Assembly (NCBI RefSeq): GCF_012395815.1 | Contig: NZ_JAAZQQ010000004.1 | Location: 124,001-188,000 of the forward strand | DNA length: 64,000 nucleotides | Direction of reading: 5' to 3' | Source: Roseicyclus persicicus | Lineage (GTDB): Bacteria; Pseudomonadota; Alphaproteobacteria; Rhodobacterales; Rhodobacteraceae | Shown: positions 19,027-26,963 of the stretch, piece after piece | How positions within the stretch are numbered: the stretch's first letter is position 1 | How the letters are laid out: every line of letters begins with the position of its first letter | Notes under the pieces: generated by a model | Databases searched by the model: none | Told to the model about the DNA's origin: nothing | What the model saw: only the letters and a program-made list of their open reading frames with translations | Made by a program: the position numbers and the translations under genes

Positions 19027-19065
19027 GGCGCACCCCGACCCTTCGGGGTGCGCCTTTTCCTTTCC
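19027..19065 (+). terminator. Intrinsic terminator after the symporter gene
   Basis: A 12-bp perfect stem (GGCGCACCCCGA / TCGGGGTGCGCC, loop CCCT) is followed by TTTTCCTTT. It is the clearest rho-independent terminator in the window. It lies only 25 nt before the next gene's start codon, so the cNMP/CBS gene either depends on read-through or has its promoter within the 100-nt gap. Confidence 0.88.
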
Positions 19066-19078
19066 CGAGACAGGTCCC

Positions 19079-20893
19079 ATGCCGACCGAGATCGCCGCCA
19101 TCCTCGCCCAGACCCACCCCTACGACGTGCTCCCCATGGAGGTGCGCGAGGCGCTGGTCGCCGAGGTGCGCGTGACCGAGGTCGCCGCCGGCACCAGCAT
19201 CTACCGGCTGGGCGAGCCGCTCGACGCGCTCTACCTGATCATCGCGGGCCGCATCGACATCACCGATGGCAGCGGCGAGACCCTGTCGATCCTCGGGCCC
19301 AGGAACTCCTTCGGCGAGCGCGGCCTGATGAAGGACGGCCGCGGCGCGGTGAACGCGACCGCCGCCGAGGACAGCCGCCTGCTGGTCATCCCCGCGCCCG
19401 TGTTCCACCGGCTGGTCAAGGACTACCCCCGCGTCCTGCGCTTCTTCGACCGGACCCGGCCCGCCAGCGCCCGCCGGCAGGACATCACCACCCTGCCGCT
19501 GTCGGAGCTGATGACGCCGAAGCCGCTGACCTGCACGCCCGACACGCCGCTGATCGAGGCGGCCCGCGCCATGCGCGGCCTCGGCGTGTCGTGCATCATC
19601 GCCGCCGAGGGCGACGCCGTCCGCGGCATCCTGACCTCGGGCGACATCACCGCCCGCGCCGTGGCCGAGGGCCGCCCGCCCGAGACGCCCGTGCGCGACG
19701 TGATGACCCCCGATCCGATCGCCCTGCCCCCAACGGCCCTGGTGGCCGACGTGCTGCACAAGATGGTGGAGCGCGGCATCACCCACATGCCCGTGGTCGA
19801 GGGCGGCCGCCTCGTCGGCATCCTGACCCAGACCGACCTGACGCGGTTCCAGGCCACCTCGTCGGCCGCGCTGATCCGCGACATCGCCGGCGCGCCCGAC
19901 AGCGCGGCGCTGGCCCGCATCGTCGGCCGCATTCCCGAACTGCTGGTGCAGCTCGTCGGCGCGCAGAACCCGCACCAGACGGTGACGCGGCTGATCACCG
20001 ACATCGCCGACGCCACCACCCGGCGCCTGATGGCGCTGGCCGAGGCGCGGCTGGGCCCGCCGCCCGTGCCCTACCTGTGGCTGGCCTGCGGGTCGCAGGG
20101 CCGGCAGGAACAGACCGGCGTCAGCGACCAGGACAACTGCCTGATCCTCGACGACGCCGCCACGCCCGAAGACGACGCCTATTTCGCCGAGCTGGCCCGG
20201 ATCGTGTCGGACGGGCTGAACGAGGCGGGCTATTTCTACTGCCCCGGCGACATGATGGCGACGAACCCCAAGTGGCGGCAGCCGCTGCGCGTGTGGCGGC
20301 AGTATTTCCGCGGCTGGATCGCCACGCCCGACCCCGAGGCGCAGATGCTGGCCTCGGTCATGTTCGACCTGCGCCCGATCGGCGGCACCGAAAGCCTGTT
20401 CGCCCACCTGCAGGAGGACACGCTGGCCGCGGCCGCGAAGAACTCGATCTTCGTCGCGCACATGGTGTCGAACTCGCTCAAGCATCACCCGCCGCTGGGC
20501 CTGTTCCGCGGCTTCGCCACCGTGCGCTCGGGCGAGCGGCGCAACGTCATCGACCTCAAGCACAACGGCGTCGTGCCGGTGGTGGACCTCGGCCGCATCT
20601 ACGCGCTGACCGGGCAGCTGACCGTCGCCAACACCCGCGCCCGCCTGCTGGGCGGGATCGACAAGGGCAGCGTGTCGGCCTCGGGCGGGCGCGACCTGCT
20701 GGATGCCTACGACATGATCGCCGACACCCGGCTGCAGCACCAGGCCGCGCAGATCAAGCGCGGCGAGAAACCCGACAACTTCATGGCCCCCGGCGACTTG
20801 AGCGATTTCGAGCGCAGCCACCTGCGCGACGCCTTCGTGGTGGTCAAGACCATGCAGAACGCCGCCACCTCCGGGCGCGGCTACCTGAGCTGA
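19079..20893 (+). CDS. cNMP-binding / CBS pair / DUF294 nucleotidyltransferase-like signalling protein
   Basis: 604-residue soluble protein with four modules: cyclic-nucleotide-binding-like domain (about 15-125), two CBS domains (about 140-260, sharing SELMTPKPL and RDVMTPDPI), a DUF294 nucleotidyltransferase-like domain with GSQGRQEQTGVSDQD at 338-352 (the GS-x-GR-x-E/SD-x-D metal site), and a DUF294 C-terminal domain (about 450-604). The architecture is that of a GlnD-related putative uridylyl- or adenylyltransferase controlled by nucleotides. ATG 19079 is the start; the frame upstream runs into the symporter gene. It is followed closely by an unknown membrane protein and the membrane exonuclease. 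The protein modified is unknown. Confidence 0.9.
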   Translation: MPTEIAAILAQTHPYDVLPMEVREALVAEVRVTEVAAGTSIYRLGEPLDALYLIIAGRIDITDGSGETLSILGPRNSFGERGLMKDGRGAVNATAAEDSRLLVIPAPVFHRLVKDYPRVLRFFDRTRPASARRQDITTLPLSELMTPKPLTCTPDTPLIEAARAMRGLGVSCIIAAEGDAVRGILTSGDITARAVAEGRPPETPVRDVMTPDPIALPPTALVADVLHKMVERGITHMPVVEGGRLVGILTQTDLTRFQATSSAALIRDIAGAPDSAALARIVGRIPELLVQLVGAQNPHQTVTRLITDIADATTRRLMALAEARLGPPPVPYLWLACGSQGRQEQTGVSDQDNCLILDDAATPEDDAYFAELARIVSDGLNEAGYFYCPGDMMATNPKWRQPLRVWRQYFRGWIATPDPEAQMLASVMFDLRPIGGTESLFAHLQEDTLAAAAKNSIFVAHMVSNSLKHHPPLGLFRGFATVRSGERRNVIDLKHNGVVPVVDLGRIYALTGQLTVANTRARLLGGIDKGSVSASGGRDLLDAYDMIADTRLQHQAAQIKRGEKPDNFMAPGDLSDFERSHLRDAFVVVKTMQNAATSGRGYLS

Positions 20894-20903
20894 AAGACCC
20901 CAC

Positions 20904-21437
20904 ATGTTCTGGACCCTCGTCACCGTCTTCATCGCAGGCTTCGCCGGCGCCGGCATCGGCCTCCTCCTGCGCAACATCACGCGCAAGCGGCTGCCCAAGG
21001 GGGTCGTCCCGATCTGCGCCGGCCTGACCATGATCGCGGCCACCATCGGCCAGGAATACGGCTGGGAACGCGGCGTGCGCGCGACCATGGCCGAGGACCT
21101 CGTGATCGTGTCCACCCGCGAGCAGCAGGCATGGTACCAGCCCTGGACCTTCATCCGCCCCTGGACCCGAGGCTTCATCGGCTACTCGCCGTCCGAGGCG
21201 GTGGAAACCGCGCCCGGCTCGGGCCTCCTGGCCGTGCAGCTGCGCATCCAGGAACGCTGGCAGCCCCAGATGGTGCGCCCCGCGTTGGTCGACTGCGCGA
21301 ATGCCCGCTGGACCGACATCACGCCGGAGCTGACCTTTGCCGAGGATGGCCAGCCGATCGACGTGCGCTGGCGCGAGACCGGCCCCGACGACCCGATCAT
21401 CACCGCCGTCTGCGGAGGGGAGACCGCCAGCGGCTGA
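20904..21437 (+). CDS. Hypothetical protein with N-terminal membrane helices
   Basis: 177 residues, not recognised. Residues 1-24 form a glycine-rich hydrophobic helix (FWTLVTVFIAGFAGAGIGLLL), and about 34-50 are moderately hydrophobic. The rest is soluble with two cysteines and aromatic clusters (WYQPWTFIRPWTRGFIGY). It begins 10 nt after the DUF294 stop and is followed 84 nt later by the PAS/exonuclease gene, so it is probably part of the same transcription unit. It could be an envelope partner of those two proteins. No catalytic motif was seen. Confidence 0.75.
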   Translation: MFWTLVTVFIAGFAGAGIGLLLRNITRKRLPKGVVPICAGLTMIAATIGQEYGWERGVRATMAEDLVIVSTREQQAWYQPWTFIRPWTRGFIGYSPSEAVETAPGSGLLAVQLRIQERWQPQMVRPALVDCANARWTDITPELTFAEDGQPIDVRWRETGPDDPIITAVCGGETASG

Positions 21438-21521
21438 CCGTCCACCCCCGTCCCCGGCGGCGTCGCGCGGACCGCCGCCCGGGGCATCACAGAAGAAGGG
21501 GCAAGGAGGAGGCCCCGGCCC

Positions 21522-23519
21522 ATGCTGACCCGTCTGTCCCTGCGTCTGCGCATCTTCCTGTTCTTCGCCCTGATCGCCTTCGGCGGCTCCGCCCTGGTGA
21601 TCGCGGGTCTCACCGTCGGCTACATCCGGCTGGGCGAGGCCCACGCCCTCAATTCCTTCGTCATCGCCGGCCTCGTCGCGGTGTTCGCCATCGGCGGGCT
21701 TACGGCCTGGATCTGGGTCCTGTTCGACGAGCACGTCGCCCGGCCCGTGGAACGGCTGGCCGCCGACCTGCGCGCACGCGCCCATTCCGACGTCGACCAG
21801 GGCATCGACCACCAGATCGCCCGCTACCTCGGCGACCTTGCGCCCGCCGCCGACGCGGTGGCCGCCAACCTGACCGAGACGCGCAACGCCATGGCGCTGG
21901 CCGTGGGCCGCGAGACCGCGCGGCTGGCGGCCGAGAAGACCCGGCTTGAGACCCTGCTAGCCGAGGTGCCCGACGGCGTCCTGTTCTGCACGCCCTCCCA
22001 TACCATCGCGCTCTACAACGGCCATTGCCGCGACATCCTTGGGGAAAGCGAGGCGCTCGGCCTCGGCCGGCCGGTCTCGGGGCTGCTGCGGATGGGTCCG
22101 ATCCGGCAGGCGTATGACCGCCTCGCCGCCCGCGACGCCGACGAGGGCACCGACATCCTCGTCACCACCCGCGCCGGCGCCCGCCTGCTCGAGGCGCGCC
22201 TGCGCCTCCTGCGCCTCGAGGGGCAGGAGACCGAGGGGCCGGGCTACGTGCTCACGCTCCGCGACGTCACCGCCGACCTCAAGGTGCAGGCCGAGCGCGC
22301 CCATCTGCTGAACCGCCTGTTCGACGGCGTCACCGCCGCCCTGCCCGACCTGCCCGCCGGCCACCCGCTCGCGGCGCTGGCGCAGGAGACCGCCGCCCGC
22401 AAGACCGCGACCGACACCGAGTGGTGGCCGATGGAGGCGCTGGCCGCCGAGGACCTGGGCGCCGGCCTCGCCGCCCGCCTCGATCGCAAGGGGGTGCCGC
22501 TCGGCGCCGACCTCGGCGACACGCGGCTGCGCTGCGACGGCTTCGCCATCACCCGGATGCTGGAGCGCCTCGCCCTCGACTGGGCCGGCGACGGCGCCAG
22601 CGGCCTGATCCTGACCATGGCCTCCGAGGGGGCAGAGGCCGCCGTCCTCAGCCTCGAGGCCGAGGGCAAGGCGCCCGCGGCCGACACCCTCGCCCACTGG
22701 CTCGACGCGCCCCTCTCGCCCGGCCTGTCCGGCTTCTCGGGCGCGGACGTGCTGCTCAGCCACGGCACCCGCCTCAGCCCGGAGCCCGCCGGCCCCGGCC
22801 GCCACGCCCTGCGCCTGTCGCTGCCGCTGGCCGAGCCCCACGCCGCCGGCCCCACCCGCGTGGTGATGTACGACTTCGACCTGCTCAACGCCGAGATCCC
22901 CGAGGATCTGGCCGCCGCCCGGCTGAAATCCCTCAGCTTCGTGATCTTCGACACCGAGACCACGGGCCTGAACCCGCAGGTCGACGAGGTCTGCCAGATC
23001 GCCGCCGTCCGCGTGGTGAACGGCCGCATCGTGGCGGGCGAGCGCTTCGACATGCTGGTGAACCCCGGCCGCAAGATCCCCGCCGCCTCCACCGCCGTGC
23101 ACCACATCACCAACGAGATGGTGGCCGGCGCCCCGCCCGTGACCGAGGCGCTGCGCCGCTTCCACGCCTTCGCCGAGGGTTCGGTGCTGGTCGCCCACAA
23201 CGCGCCCTTCGACATGAGCTTCCTGCGCCGCCGCGAGGCCGAGATCGGCAAGCGCTTCGACCAGCCGATCCTCGACACGGTGCTGTGCTCCGCGATCCTC
23301 TACGGCCAGTCCGCCGAACACACGCTCGACGCGCTCTGCGACCGGCTGCACATCCGCATCCCCGAGGAGGCCCGCCACACCGCCATCGGCGACGCCATCG
23401 GCACGGCCGAGGCGTTCCGCAAGATGATCCCGATGCTTGAGGCGGCGGAGCTGCCCAATCTGGGGGCACTTATCAAGGCCTTCGACCGCCACAGCCGCCT
23501 GATCGAGCATCTGAATTGA
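21522..23519 (+). CDS. Membrane-bound PAS/kinase-like protein fused to a DnaQ-type 3'-5' exonuclease
   Basis: 665 residues. Two membrane helices (about 10-34 and 44-67) are followed by a HAMP-like linker (about 68-145), a PAS-like domain (about 146-255), and a weakly kinase-like segment (about 300-440) without recognisable H, N or G boxes. The DEDDh exonuclease follows: Exo I DTE at 477-479, Exo II HNAPFD at 559-564, Exo III His619 and Asp624. All catalytic acids are present, so nuclease activity is expected, but on the inner face of the membrane. The layout resembles a sensor kinase whose output domain was replaced by an exonuclease. It is the last gene after the acsA/symporter/DUF294 set. 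ATG 21522 has AAGGAGGAGG 12 nt upstream. Confidence 0.88.
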   Translation: MLTRLSLRLRIFLFFALIAFGGSALVIAGLTVGYIRLGEAHALNSFVIAGLVAVFAIGGLTAWIWVLFDEHVARPVERLAADLRARAHSDVDQGIDHQIARYLGDLAPAADAVAANLTETRNAMALAVGRETARLAAEKTRLETLLAEVPDGVLFCTPSHTIALYNGHCRDILGESEALGLGRPVSGLLRMGPIRQAYDRLAARDADEGTDILVTTRAGARLLEARLRLLRLEGQETEGPGYVLTLRDVTADLKVQAERAHLLNRLFDGVTAALPDLPAGHPLAALAQETAARKTATDTEWWPMEALAAEDLGAGLAARLDRKGVPLGADLGDTRLRCDGFAITRMLERLALDWAGDGASGLILTMASEGAEAAVLSLEAEGKAPAADTLAHWLDAPLSPGLSGFSGADVLLSHGTRLSPEPAGPGRHALRLSLPLAEPHAAGPTRVVMYDFDLLNAEIPEDLAAARLKSLSFVIFDTETTGLNPQVDEVCQIAAVRVVNGRIVAGERFDMLVNPGRKIPAASTAVHHITNEMVAGAPPVTEALRRFHAFAEGSVLVAHNAPFDMSFLRRREAEIGKRFDQPILDTVLCSAILYGQSAEHTLDALCDRLHIRIPEEARHTAIGDAIGTAEAFRKMIPMLEAAELPNLGALIKAFDRHSRLIEHLN

Positions 23520-23570
23520 CCCCGGCGCCCGCATCCGCCATGGCTCCGGGCAAAGGAGACCGCTGACCGC

Positions 23571-24257
23571 ATGGCCCGCACGCCGCTCTACAAGGCCGCC
23601 GAGACGGAGATGATCCGCCGCATCCGCGATGGCGACTGGCCCGTGGGCCTGCGCCTGCCGAACGAGTTCGTGCTGGCCGCGGAATTCGGCATCAGCCAGG
23701 GCACCATGCGCCGCGCACTGATGACGCTCGAGGGCATGGGCCTGCTCAGCCGCAAGCCCGGCCGCGGCACGCTGGTTGCCGACCCCGGGGCCGCCCCCGC
23801 ACCCGCCGCGCCGCGCGCCGGTCGCCTCACCGGCCCCGACGGCGGGCCGCTGGCGCTCGAGGTCTACCGCAGCCGCGCCGGCCTGCGCGGGGCCACCCCG
23901 GCCGAGGCCGCCCTGTTCGGCACCGGGCGCCTGTCGTCGCTGGAGCGCACGCTGCGCCGCGCCGGCAGCCGCGTCGCGCTGGACGAGATCGTGGTTCCCG
24001 AGGCGCTGATCGACGCGCTCGACGAGGACGCCGCCGTCGACCTTGCCGACCTCCTGCAGGACGCGGGCCTCGCCCCGGCCGGGATGGACGACCGCATCGC
24101 CGCCGCGGTGACCAGCATGGGCGACTCCGTCGCCCTCGCCTGCGACCGCTACACCGCGCTGCTCATCCTCACCCGCACCGCCCGCGACGCCGAGGGCCGC
24201 CCCCTCGCCCGCCAGACCCTGCGCCTGGTCGCAGACGGCATCACCTACGACGCCTGA
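23571..24257 (+). CDS. GntR-family regulator (HutC/UTRA type)
   Basis: 228 residues: N-terminal GntR winged HTH (about 1-70, with LRLPNEFVLAAEFGISQGTMRRALMTLEGMGLLSRKPGRGT) and a C-terminal UTRA-like ligand domain (about 80-228). HutC-type GntR proteins bind small metabolites. ATG 23571 is preceded by AAAGGAG. It lies 51 nt after the exonuclease and is convergent with the dehydrogenase pair; its targets cannot be read from the sequence. Confidence 0.85.
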   Translation: MARTPLYKAAETEMIRRIRDGDWPVGLRLPNEFVLAAEFGISQGTMRRALMTLEGMGLLSRKPGRGTLVADPGAAPAPAAPRAGRLTGPDGGPLALEVYRSRAGLRGATPAEAALFGTGRLSSLERTLRRAGSRVALDEIVVPEALIDALDEDAAVDLADLLQDAGLAPAGMDDRIAAAVTSMGDSVALACDRYTALLILTRTARDAEGRPLARQTLRLVADGITYDA

Positions 24258-24298
24258 CCTCCGCCCTTAACCTTCCGTCAAGGTCAACGCGCGCCCGC

Positions 24299-24363
24299 CC
24301 CATCTTTGCTTTCCAAATACTCCCGCCGGAGGCGTCCGACGGTGCCCGCGGGCGCTCCGGCGG
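24299..24363 (-). repeat. Hairpin plus conserved 24-nt tail (copy 1), 3' of gabD
   Basis: Read on the minus strand, a GC-rich hairpin (CCGCCGGAG / CTCCGGCGG, 24355-24363 with 24323-24331) is directly followed by a tail beginning GAGTATTTGGAAAGCAAAGA (24322 down to 24299). The last 24 nt are identical to 38175-38198 on the plus strand, where a different hairpin precedes the tail. In both cases the element follows the 3' end of a gene on the same strand. A terminator or 3'-end processing role is inferred. Confidence 0.85.
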
Positions 24364-24407
24364 ACAGGGGCGCCCTGCCCGAAAAAGACGCCCCCCGGGA
24401 CGACCGC

Positions 24408-25856
24408 TCAGATCCCGTCGATGCAGACGTACTTGGTGTCGAGGTAGTCCTCGAGCCCCTGGCTCCCGCCCTCCTTGCCGAGACCGGATTCCTTGACCCC
24501 GCCAAAGGGCGCCTCGACCGTGGTGATCAGCCCCGAGTTGATGCCGATCATCCCGTACTGCAGCTTCTCGTTCAGCCGGAAGGCCCGCCCGAGGTCGCGG
24601 GTATAGACGTAGGACGCAAGCCCGAACACCGTGTCGTTCGCCATGGCGATGGCCTCCTCCTCGGTCTCGAACACGAAGACCGGCGCCAGCGGGCCGAAGA
24701 TCTCCTCCTTCGCGAAGGCCATCTCCTGCGTCGCCCCGGTCAGGACCGTCGGCTGGAAGAAGGTTCCACCCAGCTGGTGCCGCGAGCCGCCCAGCACCAC
24801 GGTCGCCCCTTTGCCCTTGGCGTCGTCGAGCAGTTCCTCGACCTTGGCCACCGCGGCGAGGTCGATCAGCGGCCCCTGCGCCACCCCCGCCTCGCGCCCG
24901 TCGCCCACCTTGAGCGCGCGGGTCTTCTCCACCAGCTTGGCGACGAAGGCGTCATGCACGCCCTTCTGCACGTAGATGCGGTTCGCGCAGACGCAGGTCT
25001 GGCCCGAGTTCCGGTATTTCGACACGATGGCCCCCTCGGCCGCGGCATCGAGGTCGGCATCGTCGAAGACGATGAAGGGCGCGTTGCCGCCCAGCTCCAT
25101 CGACACCTTCTTGACCGTGTCCGCGGACTGCCGGATCAGCTCCTTGCCCACCTCGGTCGAGCCGGTGAAGGTCACCTTGCGCACCTCGGGCCGCGCCATC
25201 AGCGCCCCCGCGATCTGGCGCGCCGAGCCCGTCACCACGTTGACCACGCCCGCGGGATAGCCCACCTCCTCGGCCAGCGCCGCCCAGGCGAGGCCGGAAT
25301 AGGGCGTCGCCGTCGCGGGCTTGGCCACGATGGGGCAGCCGACGGCCAGCGCCGGCGCCACCTTGCGCGCCAGCATCGAGGACGGGAAGTTCCACGGCGT
25401 GATCATGCCCACCACGCCCACCGGGTGCTTGGTGACGAGGATCCGCCGGCCGTTCACGCCCGCCGGCACGATCTCGCCCTTGGCGCGCCGCGCCTCCTCC
25501 GCGAACCAGCGCACGTACTGGGCACCGATGGCGATCTCGCCCTTGGCCTCGGCCAGCGGCTTGCCCATCTCGACGGTCAGCAGTTCCGCCAGCGCCGCCT
25601 GGTTGTCCATCAGCGCGTCGTGCAGCTTCCACAGCAGGTTCACGCGGGTCATCAGGTCCATCGCCGAGAAGGCCGGATAGGCCGCCGAGGCGGCGTCGAT
25701 GGCGCGCATCGTCTCGGCCTCGCCGCAGGCGGGCACGGTGCCGATCACCTCGCCCGTCGCCGGGTTGGTCACGTCGATGGTCTTGCCGCTGTCCGCCCCG
25801 ATCCACGCGCCGCCGACGTAGTTCGCCTGCCGCATCCAGCTCTGCCAATCGCTCAT
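24408..25856 (-). CDS. gabD: Succinate-semialdehyde dehydrogenase (NAD(P)+), aldehyde dehydrogenase family
   Basis: 482-residue cytoplasmic aldehyde dehydrogenase. MITPWNFPSSM and FTGSTEVGK form the cofactor site; catalytic Glu254 is in MELGGNAP, and nucleophile Cys288 is in NSGQTCVCANR, with a second cysteine at 290 (a CxC arrangement known as a redox switch in SSADH). Closest pattern is GabD, which oxidises succinate semialdehyde in 4-aminobutyrate breakdown; glutarate semialdehyde is an alternative. The start at ATG 25856 overlaps the upstream GAPDH-like stop by ATGA. The frame runs 54 nt further upstream, but only within the GAPDH gene. Confidence 0.88.
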   Translation of the reverse strand: MSDWQSWMRQANYVGGAWIGADSGKTIDVTNPATGEVIGTVPACGEAETMRAIDAASAAYPAFSAMDLMTRVNLLWKLHDALMDNQAALAELLTVEMGKPLAEAKGEIAIGAQYVRWFAEEARRAKGEIVPAGVNGRRILVTKHPVGVVGMITPWNFPSSMLARKVAPALAVGCPIVAKPATATPYSGLAWAALAEEVGYPAGVVNVVTGSARQIAGALMARPEVRKVTFTGSTEVGKELIRQSADTVKKVSMELGGNAPFIVFDDADLDAAAEGAIVSKYRNSGQTCVCANRIYVQKGVHDAFVAKLVEKTRALKVGDGREAGVAQGPLIDLAAVAKVEELLDDAKGKGATVVLGGSRHQLGGTFFQPTVLTGATQEMAFAKEEIFGPLAPVFVFETEEEAIAMANDTVFGLASYVYTRDLGRAFRLNEKLQYGMIGINSGLITTVEAPFGGVKESGLGKEGGSQGLEDYLDTKYVCIDGI

Positions 25857-26845
25857 GTCATCGCTCCCATTCTTTGGGCCAGGTCCAGCATCCGGCAGGA
25901 AAAGCCCCATTCATTGTCATACCAGCCAAAGACCCGCAGCATCCCGCCCTTGGCGCGCCGGATCTCGGGCCCCTGCAAGATCACCGACTCGGGCCGCGCC
26001 CGGAGGTCGGTGGAGACCAGCGGCCGGTCGGTGTAGCCGATCAGCCCGTCCGCCCGTCCGCGGAAATAGTCCTGCACCGCCTCGGCCTGCGGCTTGTCCC
26101 GCGTGATGACGGCCAGGTCCACGCAGGACACGGACGCCACCGGCACCCGCACCGCCGATCCGGTGATGCGGCCCGCGAGATGCGGCAGCACCACGTCGAC
26201 CAGCTTGGCCGCGCTCGTCGTCGTCGGCACCATGCTCAGGGCCGCCGCGCGGGACCGGGCGAAATCCTCGCCCATCGGCGCGTCGACCGTCGGCTGGCTG
26301 CCGGTGTAGCAGTGCACCGTCGTCATCAGCGCGCTTTCGAGCCCCCATTCCGCGTCGATCAGCGCGGCCAGCGGCGCCACCGCGTTGGTGGTGCACGACG
26401 CGTTCGACACGATCCGGTGGTCCGGCCGCAGCGCCGCGTCGTTCGCGCCCAGCACGATCGTCACGTCCGCCTCGGGCGAGGGCCCCGACACCAGCACGCG
26501 CCCCGCCCCGGCATCGAGCCCGGCCTCGGCAAAGCTCCGCGTCCGCGCGAGGCCCGTGCACTCCATCACCACGTCGATCCCCGACAGGTCCAGCAGCGCC
26601 AGGTCCGCCACCTGCGTGAAGGGCAGCACCCGCCCGCCCACGCGCAGCACGCCCTCGCCGGCCTCCACCTCCTCGGGCCAGGGGCCGAAGACGCTGTCGT
26701 ACTGGAACAGGTAGGCGCAGGTCTTGAGCGGCGCGATGTCGTTCAGCGCCACGATCTCGATCCCCGGCCAGCCGCCCTTGAGCCAGGCCCGGAGGACCGA
26801 CCGCCCGATGCGCCCGAAGCCGTTGATCGCCACCCTGATGGTCAT
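25853..26845 (-). CDS. Glyceraldehyde-3-phosphate dehydrogenase family protein (Gap/Epd-like)
   Basis: 330 residues. Rossmann motif NGFGRIGRSVLRA at 8-20; Asp36 in ALNDIA favours NAD; catalytic SNASCTTN with Cys151; then TVHCYTGSQPTVD. Overall this is type I GAPDH or erythrose-4-phosphate dehydrogenase. Some normally strict positions differ (TVHCYT for TVHAYT, STDLRARPESVIL for STDFxGxxxSSIFD), so it is probably not the housekeeping glycolytic enzyme. ATG 26845 has GGGGAGAGACGC upstream. It is coupled to gabD by a 4-nt overlap, which suggests two successive aldehyde oxidations, or a shared aldehyde-related pathway, rather than central glycolysis. Confidence 0.85.
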   Translation of the reverse strand: MTIRVAINGFGRIGRSVLRAWLKGGWPGIEIVALNDIAPLKTCAYLFQYDSVFGPWPEEVEAGEGVLRVGGRVLPFTQVADLALLDLSGIDVVMECTGLARTRSFAEAGLDAGAGRVLVSGPSPEADVTIVLGANDAALRPDHRIVSNASCTTNAVAPLAALIDAEWGLESALMTTVHCYTGSQPTVDAPMGEDFARSRAAALSMVPTTTSAAKLVDVVLPHLAGRITGSAVRVPVASVSCVDLAVITRDKPQAEAVQDYFRGRADGLIGYTDRPLVSTDLRARPESVILQGPEIRRAKGGMLRVFGWYDNEWGFSCRMLDLAQRMGAMT

Positions 26846-26963
26846 GCGTCTCTCCCCGCTCGACCCCAGTGATGCCCGCCCCCCGACGCCGGCGCAAGGC
26901 CCCCTTCCCCCCGCCAAGGCACTGGCGCTATGCAGGGCGCGGGACCAGGCGGAGAGACGGACC

